A stretch of 64,000 bases of DNA, taken from assembly GCF_036245475.1 (NCBI RefSeq), contig NZ_BTPM01000001.1:2108001-2172000 (forward strand). The letters are read 5' to 3'. The DNA is from Vibrio sp. 10N (GTDB taxonomy: Bacteria; Pseudomonadota; Gammaproteobacteria; Enterobacterales; Vibrionaceae). Below the pieces are notes generated by a model. That model worked only from the letters and a program-made list of their open reading frames with translations. It did not search any database and was not told the DNA's origin. The translations under genes were made by a program, and so were the position numbers. Shown in pieces: positions 17,338-26,026 of the stretch (position 1 is the first letter of the stretch; each line of letters begins with the position of its first letter).

Positions 17338-18957
17338 ATGAAGGCATTAATCAAATTATCACTCGGGCTCTGTGGCTTAATTTTGCTCGCTGGATGTGAA
17401 GACAAAGTCGACCACTCCAAAATACGACAAGACGGTTTCGTTTATTGCGACCAAGGCCGACCGAGTTCGTTCAATCCACAACTCGTGGACGGTGGCATTA
17501 CCGTCGAATCAATTGCACCGCAACTGTTCGACACTTTGCTTACGCTCAACTCCGGTACACATCAACCTGTGCCTAGTCTCGCAAAAGCGTGGAACGTGAA
17601 TAAAGCCGGTACAGAATACACATTCACGCTACAAGATGATGTGCAGTTTCAGAGCACAGATTGGTTCACACCATCTCGTCCATTGAACGCAGACGACGTT
17701 GTGTTTAGCTTTAGCCGAATCATAGACTCGAATCACCCATTTCATGAAGTGGGCGGTAGTGTATACCCGTGGTTTGCAGGCATCGATTTCGCCAACCTAG
17801 TTGAAAAGGTCGAAGCGCTTGACGATGTGACGGTCAAATTTACCCTTTCGAGACCTGATAACTCATTTTTGTCGAACATTTCTACTGCGCACGCGCCGAT
17901 TTTCTCTGCCGAGTACGCAAGCCAGTTGCTCGAGACGGACAACAAACTCAATATCGATATCCAGCCGGTTGGTACAGGTCCTTTTTACCTAGACGAATAT
18001 CAGGTAGCCGATTTGGTGCGTTTAAAACGTCATGAGCAGTATTGGCGTGGACCGGCTCAGATGTCTCAGGTTGTATTTGATATTTCGCACCGAGGTGCCG
18101 GCGCACTCGCGAAATTACTGCGTAACGAGTGTGATGTGCTCAATTCACCGATTTCGAGCCAAATTCCGGTGATCTTGGAAGAAGACTCAGTCGTCTTACA
18201 AGCCAAGCCAGCAATGAACGTAGCGTTTGTTGCCATGAACACTCAACATCGCGCACTGGGCGACCCTCGCGTTCGTAAAGCGCTTAATTTGGCAATTAAT
18301 CGAGACACCATTTTAGAGGCCGTTTACTTTGGCAGTGGTGAAACCGCATATAGCCTACTTCCACCAAGCTCCTGGGCTCACCAAAAAGACACGGTGCAAG
18401 TTCGCTACGATCGTAACTATGCAATGGCATTGCTTCGAGAGGCGGGCTACGCGCATGGTTTGGAGTTGACTATGGCAGTCCCACTAGAGCCACGAGTTTA
18501 TAACCCAAGCCCACGTAAAACCGCAGAGCTTATCCAAGCTAACTTTGCAGATATTGGCGTCACACTTAATTTGTTGACCGACGACCGCGTCGATCGCCAA
18601 GAGCTTTCTAATATCGAGTCTGTCGATATGTTGCTCACAGGCTGGGTTGGCAATACCGGCGATCCGGATAACTATTTGCGACCTCTGCTCTCTTGCACCT
18701 CAAAACGTGAAGGTTTGAACCTTTCAATGTGGTGCAATGACGACTTCGATTTTATTTTGGACTTGGCGCTTGAGGTCAACCAACCAAGATATCGCATTAA
18801 CCTATATCGCCAAGCGCAAAACATTCTAAATGAGGAAGTGCCTGTGCTGCCTATCGCTCACGGACAAAAATACCAAGCGCACAATGACAATCTGACCGGT
18901 TTCAGAACCAGTCCGTTTAATGCTCAGCCGTTTGATCAAGTGGTGAGGTTGAAGTAA
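17338..18957 (+). CDS. sapA: Peptide ABC transporter substrate-binding lipoprotein SapA
   Basis: Extracytoplasmic solute-binding protein of the DppA/OppA family (539 residues), feeding SapBC. Seen: signal peptide with lipobox LLAGC near residue 18, the DGFVYCDQGRPSSFNPQ N-terminal lobe, the TFTLQDDVQF element typical of the family, and a C-terminal ALxxMP-free tail ending FDQVVRLK. In Salmonella SapA binds antimicrobial peptides; in E. coli the SapBCDF proteins export putrescine; which applies here is open. A GTG at 17332 is possible; ATG at 17338 gives the better signal. Followed with no gap by sapB; placement next to pspF is as in enteric bacteria. Confidence 0.88.
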   Translation: MKALIKLSLGLCGLILLAGCEDKVDHSKIRQDGFVYCDQGRPSSFNPQLVDGGITVESIAPQLFDTLLTLNSGTHQPVPSLAKAWNVNKAGTEYTFTLQDDVQFQSTDWFTPSRPLNADDVVFSFSRIIDSNHPFHEVGGSVYPWFAGIDFANLVEKVEALDDVTVKFTLSRPDNSFLSNISTAHAPIFSAEYASQLLETDNKLNIDIQPVGTGPFYLDEYQVADLVRLKRHEQYWRGPAQMSQVVFDISHRGAGALAKLLRNECDVLNSPISSQIPVILEEDSVVLQAKPAMNVAFVAMNTQHRALGDPRVRKALNLAINRDTILEAVYFGSGETAYSLLPPSSWAHQKDTVQVRYDRNYAMALLREAGYAHGLELTMAVPLEPRVYNPSPRKTAELIQANFADIGVTLNLLTDDRVDRQELSNIESVDMLLTGWVGNTGDPDNYLRPLLSCTSKREGLNLSMWCNDDFDFILDLALEVNQPRYRINLYRQAQNILNEEVPVLPIAHGQKYQAHNDNLTGFRTSPFNAQPFDQVVRLK

Positions 18958-19920
18958 ATGTTCTGGTATTCAATACGTCGCCTTAATCTATTTATTATCA
19001 CGTTGCTGCTCCTCACCTTTGTCGGATACAGCTTAGTAAGGCTCGACCCATCATCGCAATGGGCGACACAACCGATGCTTTCAGGATGGTTTGAATATCT
19101 GAGCAAACTTGTTCAGCTTGATTTTGGTCTAACCAAAGCCGGTGTTCCCATTACTGAAGAACTCGCTTCTGTGCTACCCGCTACATTAGAGCTGTGTTTT
19201 GCCGCCTTTACCATTTCGGTATTTTTGGGTATTCCTGCCGGAACCATCGCGGGTATGCGCAAAGGTAAATGGCTGGATAATGTGATCTCATTTTCTTCCA
19301 TGGTCGGTTATGCCGCGCCACTGTTCTGGATAGCGTTATTGATGATCATGTATTTCTCTCTCAACTATCAGTGGTTCCCTGTGGCCGGGCGGTACGACCT
19401 ATTGTACGAAATCGACCATGTCACCGGTTTCGCGTTGATTGATGCCCTGCTCTCTGAGGGACCATATCGTAAAGAGGCACTACAAAGTGTCATCGAGCAT
19501 ATGATCCTACCTTGCTTGGTGTTGGCACTGTCGCCAACTATGCAAGTCATTCGAATGATGCGAACCTCGGTCACAGAAGTGATGGCACAAAACTACATTC
19601 GCGCGGCACGTATTCGCGGTCTTTCTAACTACGAGATTGTTATCGAGCACGTACTTCGTAACGCGATTCCACCTATCATCCCTAAACTTGGGGTGCAGCT
19701 CTCTAGCATGATCACGCTCGCCATTATGACAGAGTCTATCTTCAACTGGCCTGGTGTGGGTCGTTGGCTTCTCGACGCACTTTCCAATCAGGACTACGCG
19801 TCAATTCAAGCCGGTGTATTAGTGGTGGCAACGATTGTATTGGCTGCGAGTATTGTATCTGATTTGATTGGAGCGATGATCAACCCGTTAGTAAGGAAGG
19901 AATGGTATGCTGTCAGATAA
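18958..19920 (+). CDS. sapB: Sap/Dpp-type ABC transporter permease SapB
   Basis: Inner-membrane permease of the OppB/DppB family, 320 residues. Seen: N-terminal transmembrane segment (IRRLNLFIITLLLLTFVGYSLV), a periplasmic loop, and five further segments. The family loop reads AQNYIRAARIRGLSNYEIVIEHVLRNAIPP, the ATPase-docking EAA region. ATG directly follows the sapA stop; the end overlaps sapC by 14 bases. The periplasmic loop (about 30-70) is shorter than in DppB. Confidence 0.9.
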   Translation: MFWYSIRRLNLFIITLLLLTFVGYSLVRLDPSSQWATQPMLSGWFEYLSKLVQLDFGLTKAGVPITEELASVLPATLELCFAAFTISVFLGIPAGTIAGMRKGKWLDNVISFSSMVGYAAPLFWIALLMIMYFSLNYQWFPVAGRYDLLYEIDHVTGFALIDALLSEGPYRKEALQSVIEHMILPCLVLALSPTMQVIRMMRTSVTEVMAQNYIRAARIRGLSNYEIVIEHVLRNAIPPIIPKLGVQLSSMITLAIMTESIFNWPGVGRWLLDALSNQDYASIQAGVLVVATIVLAASIVSDLIGAMINPLVRKEWYAVR

Positions 19921-20794
19921 CGTGTATCAGGAAGAGCGCATTCCTACTCAGCTTGAGCGTTTTTGGCGTAGCTATCGCTCAAACAGCTTGTCGATGTTTG
20001 GCTTATGGTGCCTGATTTTTATCATCCTTATCACGCTGCTTTCGCCGTTCATCACCCCATACGATCCAATGGCACAAAGCTCTAACCTGTTAGTGCCGCC
20101 ATCATGGGATCCGAAAGGTACTGTCGATTTCTTCTTCGGTACTGATGACTTAGGGCGCGATATTTTGTCGCGCATCATCGATGGCTCGCGCTTGTCGTTT
20201 GGCGCGGCAATTGTCATCACAATGATCGCAACGTTAGTCGGGTGTTTCATCGGTATATTGGCCGGTATGACGCGCGGTCTGCTGTCGAGCACGCTCAACC
20301 ACTTGCTCGACACAGTAATGTCTATCCCATCGCTATTGCTTGCAATCATCTTCGTCGCCTTTTTAGGGCCTGGTGAGTTCAACATCATGCTGGCGATCTG
20401 CTTAGCGTTGATCCCTCGCTTTATCCGCTCAATTTACGTTGCCGTGCACACTGAAGTCGAAAAAGATTACATCATGGCAGCCAGACTCGATGGCGCGAAT
20501 GAGTTTTACTTGTTGTGGAACTCAATTTTTCCCAACCTATTAACAGTGATTGCAGCAGAGGTCACCTTCGCTTTGTCTATCGCGATTCTTGATATTACTG
20601 CCCTCGGCTTTTTGGGCCTTGGTGCCCAAGCGCCAAGCAGTGAATGGGGCGCAGTACTTGGCGATGCAGCCGAGCTGCTCTACCTTGCGCCTTGGACCGT
20701 TATCTTGCCGGGTCTTGCGATCCTATTTACCGTTGTGGTTGTTAACATCGTCGGAGAAGGTATCCGAAGTGCACTAAGTGCGGGGATCGAATAA
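19907..20794 (+). CDS. sapC: Sap/Dpp-type ABC transporter permease SapC
   Basis: Inner-membrane permease of the OppC/DppC family, 295 residues, partner of SapB. Seen: N-terminal TM segment after a cytoplasmic [13 protein letters not shown] stretch, the [22 protein letters not shown] motif universal in DppC proteins, and the EAA loop [25 protein letters not shown]. Overlaps sapB at its start and shares the last base of its stop with the sapD start. Confidence 0.92.
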   Translation: MLSDNVYQEERIPTQLERFWRSYRSNSLSMFGLWCLIFIILITLLSPFITPYDPMAQSSNLLVPPSWDPKGTVDFFFGTDDLGRDILSRIIDGSRLSFGAAIVITMIATLVGCFIGILAGMTRGLLSSTLNHLLDTVMSIPSLLLAIIFVAFLGPGEFNIMLAICLALIPRFIRSIYVAVHTEVEKDYIMAARLDGANEFYLLWNSIFPNLLTVIAAEVTFALSIAILDITALGFLGLGAQAPSSEWGAVLGDAAELLYLAPWTVILPGLAILFTVVVVNIVGEGIRSALSAGIE

Positions 20795-21789
20795 TGCCAG
20801 TATTAGATATTCGACATCTCACCATCGAAATCGAAACCCCTCAGGGGTTAGTGAAAGCGGTGGATCGCATGAGTTTCACCATCAACGAAGGTGAAATACG
20901 TGGCCTTGTAGGCGAGTCGGGCTCAGGAAAAAGCTTAGTTGCCAAGGCGATTGTTGGCGTGACTAAAGATAACTGGAAAGTCACTGCAGACCGCATGCGC
21001 CTTGGTAACATTGACTTGCTGCAATTAACACCGCGCGAGCGCCGCCGAGTGATTGCTCGTGATGTGGCGATGATTTTCCAAGAGCCAACCACCTGTTTAG
21101 ACCCCTCTGAGCAAGTGGGCAAACAGCTTATTGAATCCATTCCGTCTCGCTCTTTTGAAGGCAAATGGTGGGAGCGATTCAAGTGGCGCAAAAAACAGGC
21201 CATTGCCCTACTTCACAAGGTCGGCATTAAAGAACACACTCGCGTCATGAACAGCTACCCATACGAACTGACGGACGGTGAGTGTCAGAAAATCATGATT
21301 GCGATGGCGATTGCAGCGAAACCAAAACTGCTGCTTGCCGATGAGCCAACCAACGACTTAGACCCGATTACTCAATCGCAAATTTTGCGACTACTGAGTC
21401 GTATGAACCAGCTCAATAACACCACCATAGTGTTGATTGGTCACGACTTAACCACCATTACCCAATGGGCGACGCGCATTACGGTTATGTACTGCGGACA
21501 ATCGGTCGAATCGGCAGATACCGCTAAGATTTTGGCGAAACCCAAACATCCATATACGGTGGCTCTGCTGAAAGCGATGCCAGACTTTGGTGAATGGATC
21601 CCTCACAAAGAGAAGTTGCAATCTCTTCCTGGTTCTATTCCGCCACTGCAACACTTACCTATTGGCTGTCGTTTGGGGCCACGCTGCCCATACGCGCAAA
21701 GGCAGTGTGTGGAAATTCCCGAAGCAAAACGAATTAAGAATCATAAGTTCAGTTGTCACTTTCCACTGAACACGGAGAAAAAAGCATGA
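20794..21789 (+). CDS. sapD: Sap/Opp-type ABC transporter ATPase SapD
   Basis: ATPase subunit, 331 residues. Seen: Walker [11 protein letters not shown]-loop [12 protein letters not shown], a degenerate signature LTDGECQK in place of LSGGQ (SapD proteins share this), Walker [14 protein letters not shown], and the C-terminal oligopeptide-family cysteine region ([15 protein letters not shown]) that can bind an iron-sulfur cluster. It pairs with SapF; in E. coli SapD also supports Trk potassium uptake. Start and stop both overlap the neighbouring genes by one to four bases. Confidence 0.93.
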   Translation: MPVLDIRHLTIEIETPQGLVKAVDRMSFTINEGEIRGLVGESGSGKSLVAKAIVGVTKDNWKVTADRMRLGNIDLLQLTPRERRRVIARDVAMIFQEPTTCLDPSEQVGKQLIESIPSRSFEGKWWERFKWRKKQAIALLHKVGIKEHTRVMNSYPYELTDGECQKIMIAMAIAAKPKLLLADEPTNDLDPITQSQILRLLSRMNQLNNTTIVLIGHDLTTITQWATRITVMYCGQSVESADTAKILAKPKHPYTVALLKAMPDFGEWIPHKEKLQSLPGSIPPLQHLPIGCRLGPRCPYAQRQCVEIPEAKRIKNHKFSCHFPLNTEKKA

Positions 21790-22571
21790 GTTCTTTGTTA
21801 GAAGTCTCCGACCTAAAAAAAGACTTTGTGACACGTTCTAAGCTGTTCCAGAGAAAGGTGCAGCACGCCGTAAAACCGGTCAGTTTTAGCCTTGAAGCGG
21901 GTCAAACTATCGGCTTCATTGGTAAAAACGGCTCTGGGAAATCGACACTGGCACGTATGCTTGCCGGTGTGGTCGAACCGACCTCGGGTGAAATTCGAGT
22001 CAATGGTGACCTGTTAGAACACAAAGACTATTCGACGCGATGCAAACTGATTCGCATGATCTTCCAAGACCCGAATACGTCATTAAACCCGCGCATTCAG
22101 ATTGGTCGCATCCTTGAAGGCCCGCTCAAACGAAACACCAACATGCCGCCAGAAGCGCGCATGCAGCGCGTTAAAGATACGCTGATCCGTGTGGGGCTGC
22201 TGCCAGAGCACGCGTATTTCTATCCGCAAATGCTGGCCACCGGACAAAAACAACGCGTTTGTTTGGCGAGAGCGTTAATACTCCAGCCATCTATTATCGT
22301 CGCTGATGAAGCGCTGAATGGTTTAGACATGGCGATGCGCTCGCAGATCATTAACCTGTTCCTGGAGCTTCAGGAAGAGATGGGGGTCGCGTTTGTTTAC
22401 GTGTCTCAGCACCTAGGGATAGTGAAACACATCACTGACAAGGTCATGGTGATGCACGAAGGTGACGTTGTGGAGTATGGGAACACCAATGATGTCATTA
22501 CTAACCCTCAACACATTGTTACCCAGCGAATGGTAGAGAGTCACTTTATGAAGAGTCCGATGCATCGGTAG
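21786..22571 (+). CDS. sapF: Sap/Opp-type ABC transporter ATPase SapF
   Basis: Second ATPase subunit, 261 residues. Seen: Walker [11 protein letters not shown]-loop [11 protein letters not shown], unusual signature [14 protein letters not shown] where SapF proteins keep GQKQR, and Walker [13 protein letters not shown] with Ala after Glu. An in-frame ATG at 21753 exists but the ATG at 21786 forms an ATGA with the sapD stop and gives the family N-terminus ([14 protein letters not shown]). Last gene of sapABCDF. Confidence 0.92.
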   Translation: MSSLLEVSDLKKDFVTRSKLFQRKVQHAVKPVSFSLEAGQTIGFIGKNGSGKSTLARMLAGVVEPTSGEIRVNGDLLEHKDYSTRCKLIRMIFQDPNTSLNPRIQIGRILEGPLKRNTNMPPEARMQRVKDTLIRVGLLPEHAYFYPQMLATGQKQRVCLARALILQPSIIVADEALNGLDMAMRSQIINLFLELQEEMGVAFVYVSQHLGIVKHITDKVMVMHEGDVVEYGNTNDVITNPQHIVTQRMVESHFMKSPMHR

Positions 22572-22732
22572 GATAACATTTTACAATCAGTAGAAAATCC
22601 TACCCTTCCTCAACAGCCCGTTATTCCCTTGAAAAAGGGAATCTCATTCAACGCGCCATAAAGCCAAACTATGCTGTTACTTCAGCGCACTAATCGAAAG
22701 AGTCAGGCGCTTGAAGAGATCCTCATTGTCAT

Positions 22733-22804
22733 GAGGATGACGAATTTAAAGAGGATAACGAACTTTAAGAGGGTGACGCGATTAATGGGGATGACGAACT
22801 TATT
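22733..22804. repeat. Four imperfect tandem copies of an 18-bp unit
   Basis: Units at 22733, 22751, 22769 and 22787, each close to GAGGATGACGAATTTAAA, in the gap between sapF and rluB. The last two copies are more degraded. No reading frame runs through them. The other bases of the 283-base gap show only the terminator listed next. Confidence 0.75.
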
Positions 22805-22811
22805 AAGATCA

Positions 22812-22839
22812 AAAAAGCCAGCTAACAAGCTGGCTTTTT
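22812..22839. terminator. Bidirectional terminator between sapF and rluB
   Basis: Stem AAAAAGCCAGCT/AGCTGGCTTTTT with a short loop AACA; A-run left and T-run right, so it can end rluB (minus) and sapF (plus). Confidence 0.92.
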
Positions 22840-22854
22840 AACACTTATACCGGA

Positions 22855-23787
22855 TTAGCGACGCGTCTTATTACGAGAGCCTTGCTCGCCTGAAGACTTC
22901 TTATTGCGGCGCTGTTGGTTGCTACGACCTTTTGGTGCATTTGCACGCTCTTCGTGACGACGTACTGCACGACGGATCTTCTGGCTGCGAGAACGCTCAC
23001 GTTGACGAGAAGTGTTCTGGCTTTGGTCTAGCATGGTCTCTTTCTCTGGACGAAGTTCTACTAGCTCACGTAGGTAGTTAACTTCTTTCAGAGTCAGTTC
23101 CATCCAACCGCCACGAGGCAGTTTCTTGTCTAGATAGATGTCACCGTAACGAACACGCTTAAGACGGCTTACCGTAGTGTCTTGAGATTCCCATAGACGA
23201 CGTACTTCGCGGTTACGACCTTCGTTGATAACTACGTAGAAGGTGTGGTTCATACCTTCACCACCTGCGTAAACCACGTCTTCGAAACGCGCCATGCCAT
23301 CGTCAAGCTCAACACCGTTTACTACGTTGCGAACTTTCTGCTCGTTAACGTCACCGAATACACGTACTAGGTATTCACGCTCAACTTGGCGGCTTGGGTG
23401 CATTAGGCGGTTAGCCAGCTCACCGTCGGTGGTGAACAGAAGTAGACCTGATGTGTTGGCATCAAGACGGCCAACTGAAATCCAGCGTGAACCGCGGATT
23501 TTCGGCAAGCGATCAAATACAGTACGACGGCCTTCAGGATCGTGACGTGTACATAGCTCACCTTCTGGCTTGTAATAGGCCAGAACTCGACAAACCACTT
23601 CTTCTTGTGCTTTGGCAGAAACAGTATGACCATCGATACGGATGACCGCATTTTCGTCTTCCAGACGTTCGCCCAGTCTTGCTACCTGACCATTCACACT
23701 CACGCGCCCAGACTTAATCAGGGCTTCAAGTTCACGACGAGAACCGTGGCCTGCGCGAGCAAGCACTTTTTGTAATTTTTCGCTCAT
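22855..23787 (-). CDS. rluB: 23S rRNA pseudouridine synthase RluB
   Basis: Modifies U2605 (E. coli numbering) of 23S rRNA. 310 residues. Seen: N-terminal S4 RNA-binding domain ([33 protein letters not shown]), catalytic aspartate in [15 protein letters not shown] near residue 110, REYLVRV and [11 protein letters not shown] motifs of the RsuA/RluB branch, and a strongly basic low-complexity tail of about 60 residues (Arg/Lys/Asn/Ser) that may help bind the ribosome. Adjacent to yciO and rnm as in E. coli. Confidence 0.93.
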   Translation of the reverse strand: MSEKLQKVLARAGHGSRRELEALIKSGRVSVNGQVARLGERLEDENAVIRIDGHTVSAKAQEEVVCRVLAYYKPEGELCTRHDPEGRRTVFDRLPKIRGSRWISVGRLDANTSGLLLFTTDGELANRLMHPSRQVEREYLVRVFGDVNEQKVRNVVNGVELDDGMARFEDVVYAGGEGMNHTFYVVINEGRNREVRRLWESQDTTVSRLKRVRYGDIYLDKKLPRGGWMELTLKEVNYLRELVELRPEKETMLDQSQNTSRQRERSRSQKIRRAVRRHEERANAPKGRSNQQRRNKKSSGEQGSRNKTRR

Positions 23788-23926
23788 TTACCTACCTATA
23801 ATGTCGTCTTCACAGACGTCGAAACCAGATAATGCGACCTAAAAATCGCGGTCGCGTATTATCGCAAAGAAACCTGGTTCACGCACCAAGTTTCTTCACT
23901 AATTTAGTAAGAAAACATTCAAAACT

Positions 23927-24547
23927 CTACTCGAATGGTTCAGGGTCACCCGCACCAATACGCAGAACTTTTGCTTCGTCATCACTAAAGTCAATCACGG
24001 TGGTTGGTTGCTCGCCCAAATAACCACCGTTTAGAATACAATCAACCGCATGCTCTAGCTTGTCGCGGATCTCTTCCGGATCCGATTCTGTCACTTCGTT
24101 ACCAGGCAAAATCAGAGACGTTGACATCAACGGTTCACCTAATGCTTCAAGCAAATCTAGGGCAATTTGGTTGTCTGGAACACGAATACCGATGGTTTTA
24201 CGTTTTGGGTTCATCAAACGACGCGGTACTTCCTTGGTGCCTTTGAAGATAAAGGTGTATGGTCCAGGAGTGTTGTTCTTTAGCAGACGAAACGCCGTGT
24301 TATCGACACGTGCGTAAAGAGATAACTCAGATAAGTCACGACACAACAGAGTAAAGTTGTGTTTGTCATCAAGACGACGAATTTGACAAATGCGTTCAAG
24401 CGCTTGTTTGTTCTCTAACTGACAGCCTAGTGCGTAACCAGAATCGGTTGGATAAATAATGACACCACCGTTACGAACAATGGCAACCGCTTGAGTGATC
24501 AAACGCGCTTGCGGGTTTTCTGGGTGTACATAAAAAAATTGGCTCAT
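23927..24547 (-). CDS. yciO: YciO, Sua5/YciO/YrdC-family protein
   Basis: Member of the YrdC/Sua5 fold that binds ATP and nucleotides or RNA; the paralogues TsaC/Sua5 make threonylcarbamoyl-AMP, but for YciO the physiological reaction is not settled. 206 residues. Seen: PTDSGYALGCQL, KHNFTLLCRDLSELS, NTPGPYTFIFKGTKEVPRRL and TIGIRVPDNQIAL motifs. A longer frame begins at 24607 but the ATG at 24547 starts the conserved MSQFFYVHPENPQ. Separated from rnm by a tandem-repeat array. Confidence 0.9.
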   Translation of the reverse strand: MSQFFYVHPENPQARLITQAVAIVRNGGVIIYPTDSGYALGCQLENKQALERICQIRRLDDKHNFTLLCRDLSELSLYARVDNTAFRLLKNNTPGPYTFIFKGTKEVPRRLMNPKRKTIGIRVPDNQIALDLLEALGEPLMSTSLILPGNEVTESDPEEIRDKLEHAVDCILNGGYLGEQPTTVIDFSDDEAKVLRIGAGDPEPFE

Positions 24548-24663
24548 TGTTATTCCTTCAAACTTAAGGACGCTCTCGGTACGACCTTCCCTGTCGTTCG
24601 ACTTCAAGAGCTATCGCTTTAATACAATAATGAATCAAAAGAAAGTGCGGTGAAGATGCTTGT

Positions 24664-24727
24664 TCCAAGGTCGACATGTTTCAAGGTCGACATGTTTCAA
24701 GGTCGACATGCTACAAGGTCGACGTCG
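24664..24727. repeat. Four tandem copies of a 16-bp unit containing GGTCGACATG
   Basis: Copies at 24664, 24680, 24696 and 24712. The core CAAGGTCGACATGT is identical in the first two, one base off in the third, and the fourth diverges in its last bases. GTCGAC is itself a palindrome, so each unit is a potential protein-binding dyad. The array ends at the base before the rnm stop codon and lies upstream of yciO, whose promoter or leader would span it. Confidence 0.9.
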
Positions 24728-25624
24728 TTATTCTTTTTCACCATCTTCTGCACCACTCTCAATTGTAGTGGTCGTCAGCGAAGTTGCTGTCTTTAATGAT
24801 AGGCGATCCCATACTGGCTCTACGCCGGATGGCAGCCAAAGGTTTCTACCTAACTCCATCCAAGGGGAAGGATAGTGAAAATCTGACCCTTGTGAAGCTA
24901 ATAGATTGTATTGTATCGCATAATCCGCGAGGTTGCGCCTTTCTTGTTGACTTTGTTGTGGCTGAGCGACTTCCATAGCATCACCATTCGCTTCAACAAA
25001 GGCCGCTAATAGGCGCTTCAGCCACTTCGCCGTCAATTGATATCGAGCAGGGTGAGCGAGTACCGCCACACCGCCCGCTTGATGAATCGCCTCCACCGCT
25101 TCAGCCATCGTGCACCAGTTTGGTGGCACATAGCCGGTGTTATTACGAGTCATAAACTTCTTGAACACCTGCTGCATATTTTTCGCGTAGCCGTTGTCCA
25201 CTAGCCATTTGGCAAAGTGAGCACGTGTTATAGGCGCATCACCCGCGATCGCTTTGACTTCCTCAAGCAAACCTTCTCGGGTCGCTTTTTCTAATCGGTG
25301 AGCGATAAGCTCGGAACGTTCTACTCTTCTTGCTTGCTGAGCACGAATCAACGCGTTCAGCGCTGGGGAGTCAATGTCTACGCCAAGCCCGACAATATGA
25401 ATATCTTTATTCTGCCAAACCGTCGAAATCTCGATACCGTTCACCAACTCAATTGGCAGTGACTGCTCTTCAATTAGCTGATGAGCGGTAGGCAATGCAT
25501 CTAAGGTATCGTGGTCGGTAATCGCTAATACTTTCACGTCAAAGCTTATGGCTCTGTCCAAGAGCTCAGCAACCGATAATCGGCCATCAGAGGCGGTTGT
25601 GTGACTGTGTAAATCTATCTTCAT
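24728..25624 (-). CDS. rnm: PHP-domain 5'-3' exoribonuclease RNase AM
   Basis: 298 residues. RNase AM (YciV/TrpH) trims short RNAs and matures 5' ends of rRNA, and can also hydrolyse 3',5'-nucleoside bisphosphates. Seen: PHP-domain metal motifs [11 protein letters not shown] at residues 3-13, ITDHDTLD near 38, GIEIST near 63, a HPARY motif near 192 and the C-terminal GSDFHYP. Divergent from the trp operon; its start lies about 16 bases from the trp -35 box, so TrpR binding could also affect it. Confidence 0.92.
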   Translation of the reverse strand: MKIDLHSHTTASDGRLSVAELLDRAISFDVKVLAITDHDTLDALPTAHQLIEEQSLPIELVNGIEISTVWQNKDIHIVGLGVDIDSPALNALIRAQQARRVERSELIAHRLEKATREGLLEEVKAIAGDAPITRAHFAKWLVDNGYAKNMQQVFKKFMTRNNTGYVPPNWCTMAEAVEAIHQAGGVAVLAHPARYQLTAKWLKRLLAAFVEANGDAMEVAQPQQSQQERRNLADYAIQYNLLASQGSDFHYPSPWMELGRNLWLPSGVEPVWDRLSLKTATSLTTTTIESGAEDGEKE

Positions 25625-25640
25625 TTTTTCACATTTTCGG

Positions 25641-25677
25641 TTGACTTTTATATCTCGAACTAGTTAACTAGTACGCA
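25641..25677 (+). promoter_or_regulatory. trp promoter and TrpR operator
   Basis: -35 TTGACT (25641-25646), 17-base spacer, -10 TTAACT (25664-25669). The operator CGAACTAGTTAACTAGTACG (from 25656) covers the -10 and contains the CTAG half-sites recognised by TrpR. From memory it matches the E. coli trp operator over this whole stretch, with the same -35/-10 spacing. Confidence 0.95.
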
Positions 25678-25703
25678 GATACAGATTTTGAGATTAGGCA
25701 CGT

Positions 25704-25814
25704 ATGTTACTCGATATTCATACATTCAAAAAACCTTTAAACCGTGGGGTTAACGCTCTAGTAGGTTGGTGGCGCACTTGGACACAATCCGAGTGGGCTT
25801 TTTTGCGTGCATAA
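25704..25814 (+). CDS. trpL: trp operon leader peptide
   Basis: Short frame of 36 codons between promoter and attenuator. It has four tryptophan codons, W22, W23, W26 and W31, in the sequence GWWRTWTQSEW, and ends in TAA. It is longer than the 14-residue E. coli leader, and its Trp codons run into region 2 of the attenuator. When charged tRNA-Trp is scarce the ribosome should stall here and let the antiterminator form. Ribosome site is weak (TTAGG five bases upstream). Confidence 0.93.
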   Translation: MLLDIHTFKKPLNRGVNALVGWWRTWTQSEWAFLRA

Positions 25815-25866
25815 TCAAACCCGAATTTGATTAAAGCCCACTCAACTGAGTGGGCTTTTTTGTTTT
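25775..25866 (+). promoter_or_regulatory. trp attenuator (regions 1-4)
   Basis: Region 1 CACTTGG (25775-25781) pairs with CCGAGTG (25789-25795). Region 2 GAGTGGGCTTT (25791-25801) and region 4 (25848-25858) are identical, and both are perfect complements of region 3 AAAGCCCACTC (25833-25843). The 3:4 hairpin is followed by a T-run and is the terminator; 2:3 is the antiterminator. Confidence 0.94.
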
Positions 25867-26026
25867 TCGATTCATCTTACAAAGATTTCAATTTAAACGA
25901 TTATTTTAGCAACAATTTGGGAACATTGAACGTTGGGCAAACGTTTTAATTGTGCGACTATACCTAGATAACCAATAGGTGTACCAAGATTGTTGCAACA
26001 GCAGATTCAAGATAAAAGGAGCTTTT

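Noticed and set aside
24664..24727. Tandem units considered as a CRISPR array
   Set aside because: Copies are contiguous with no unique spacers between them and no cas genes are near.
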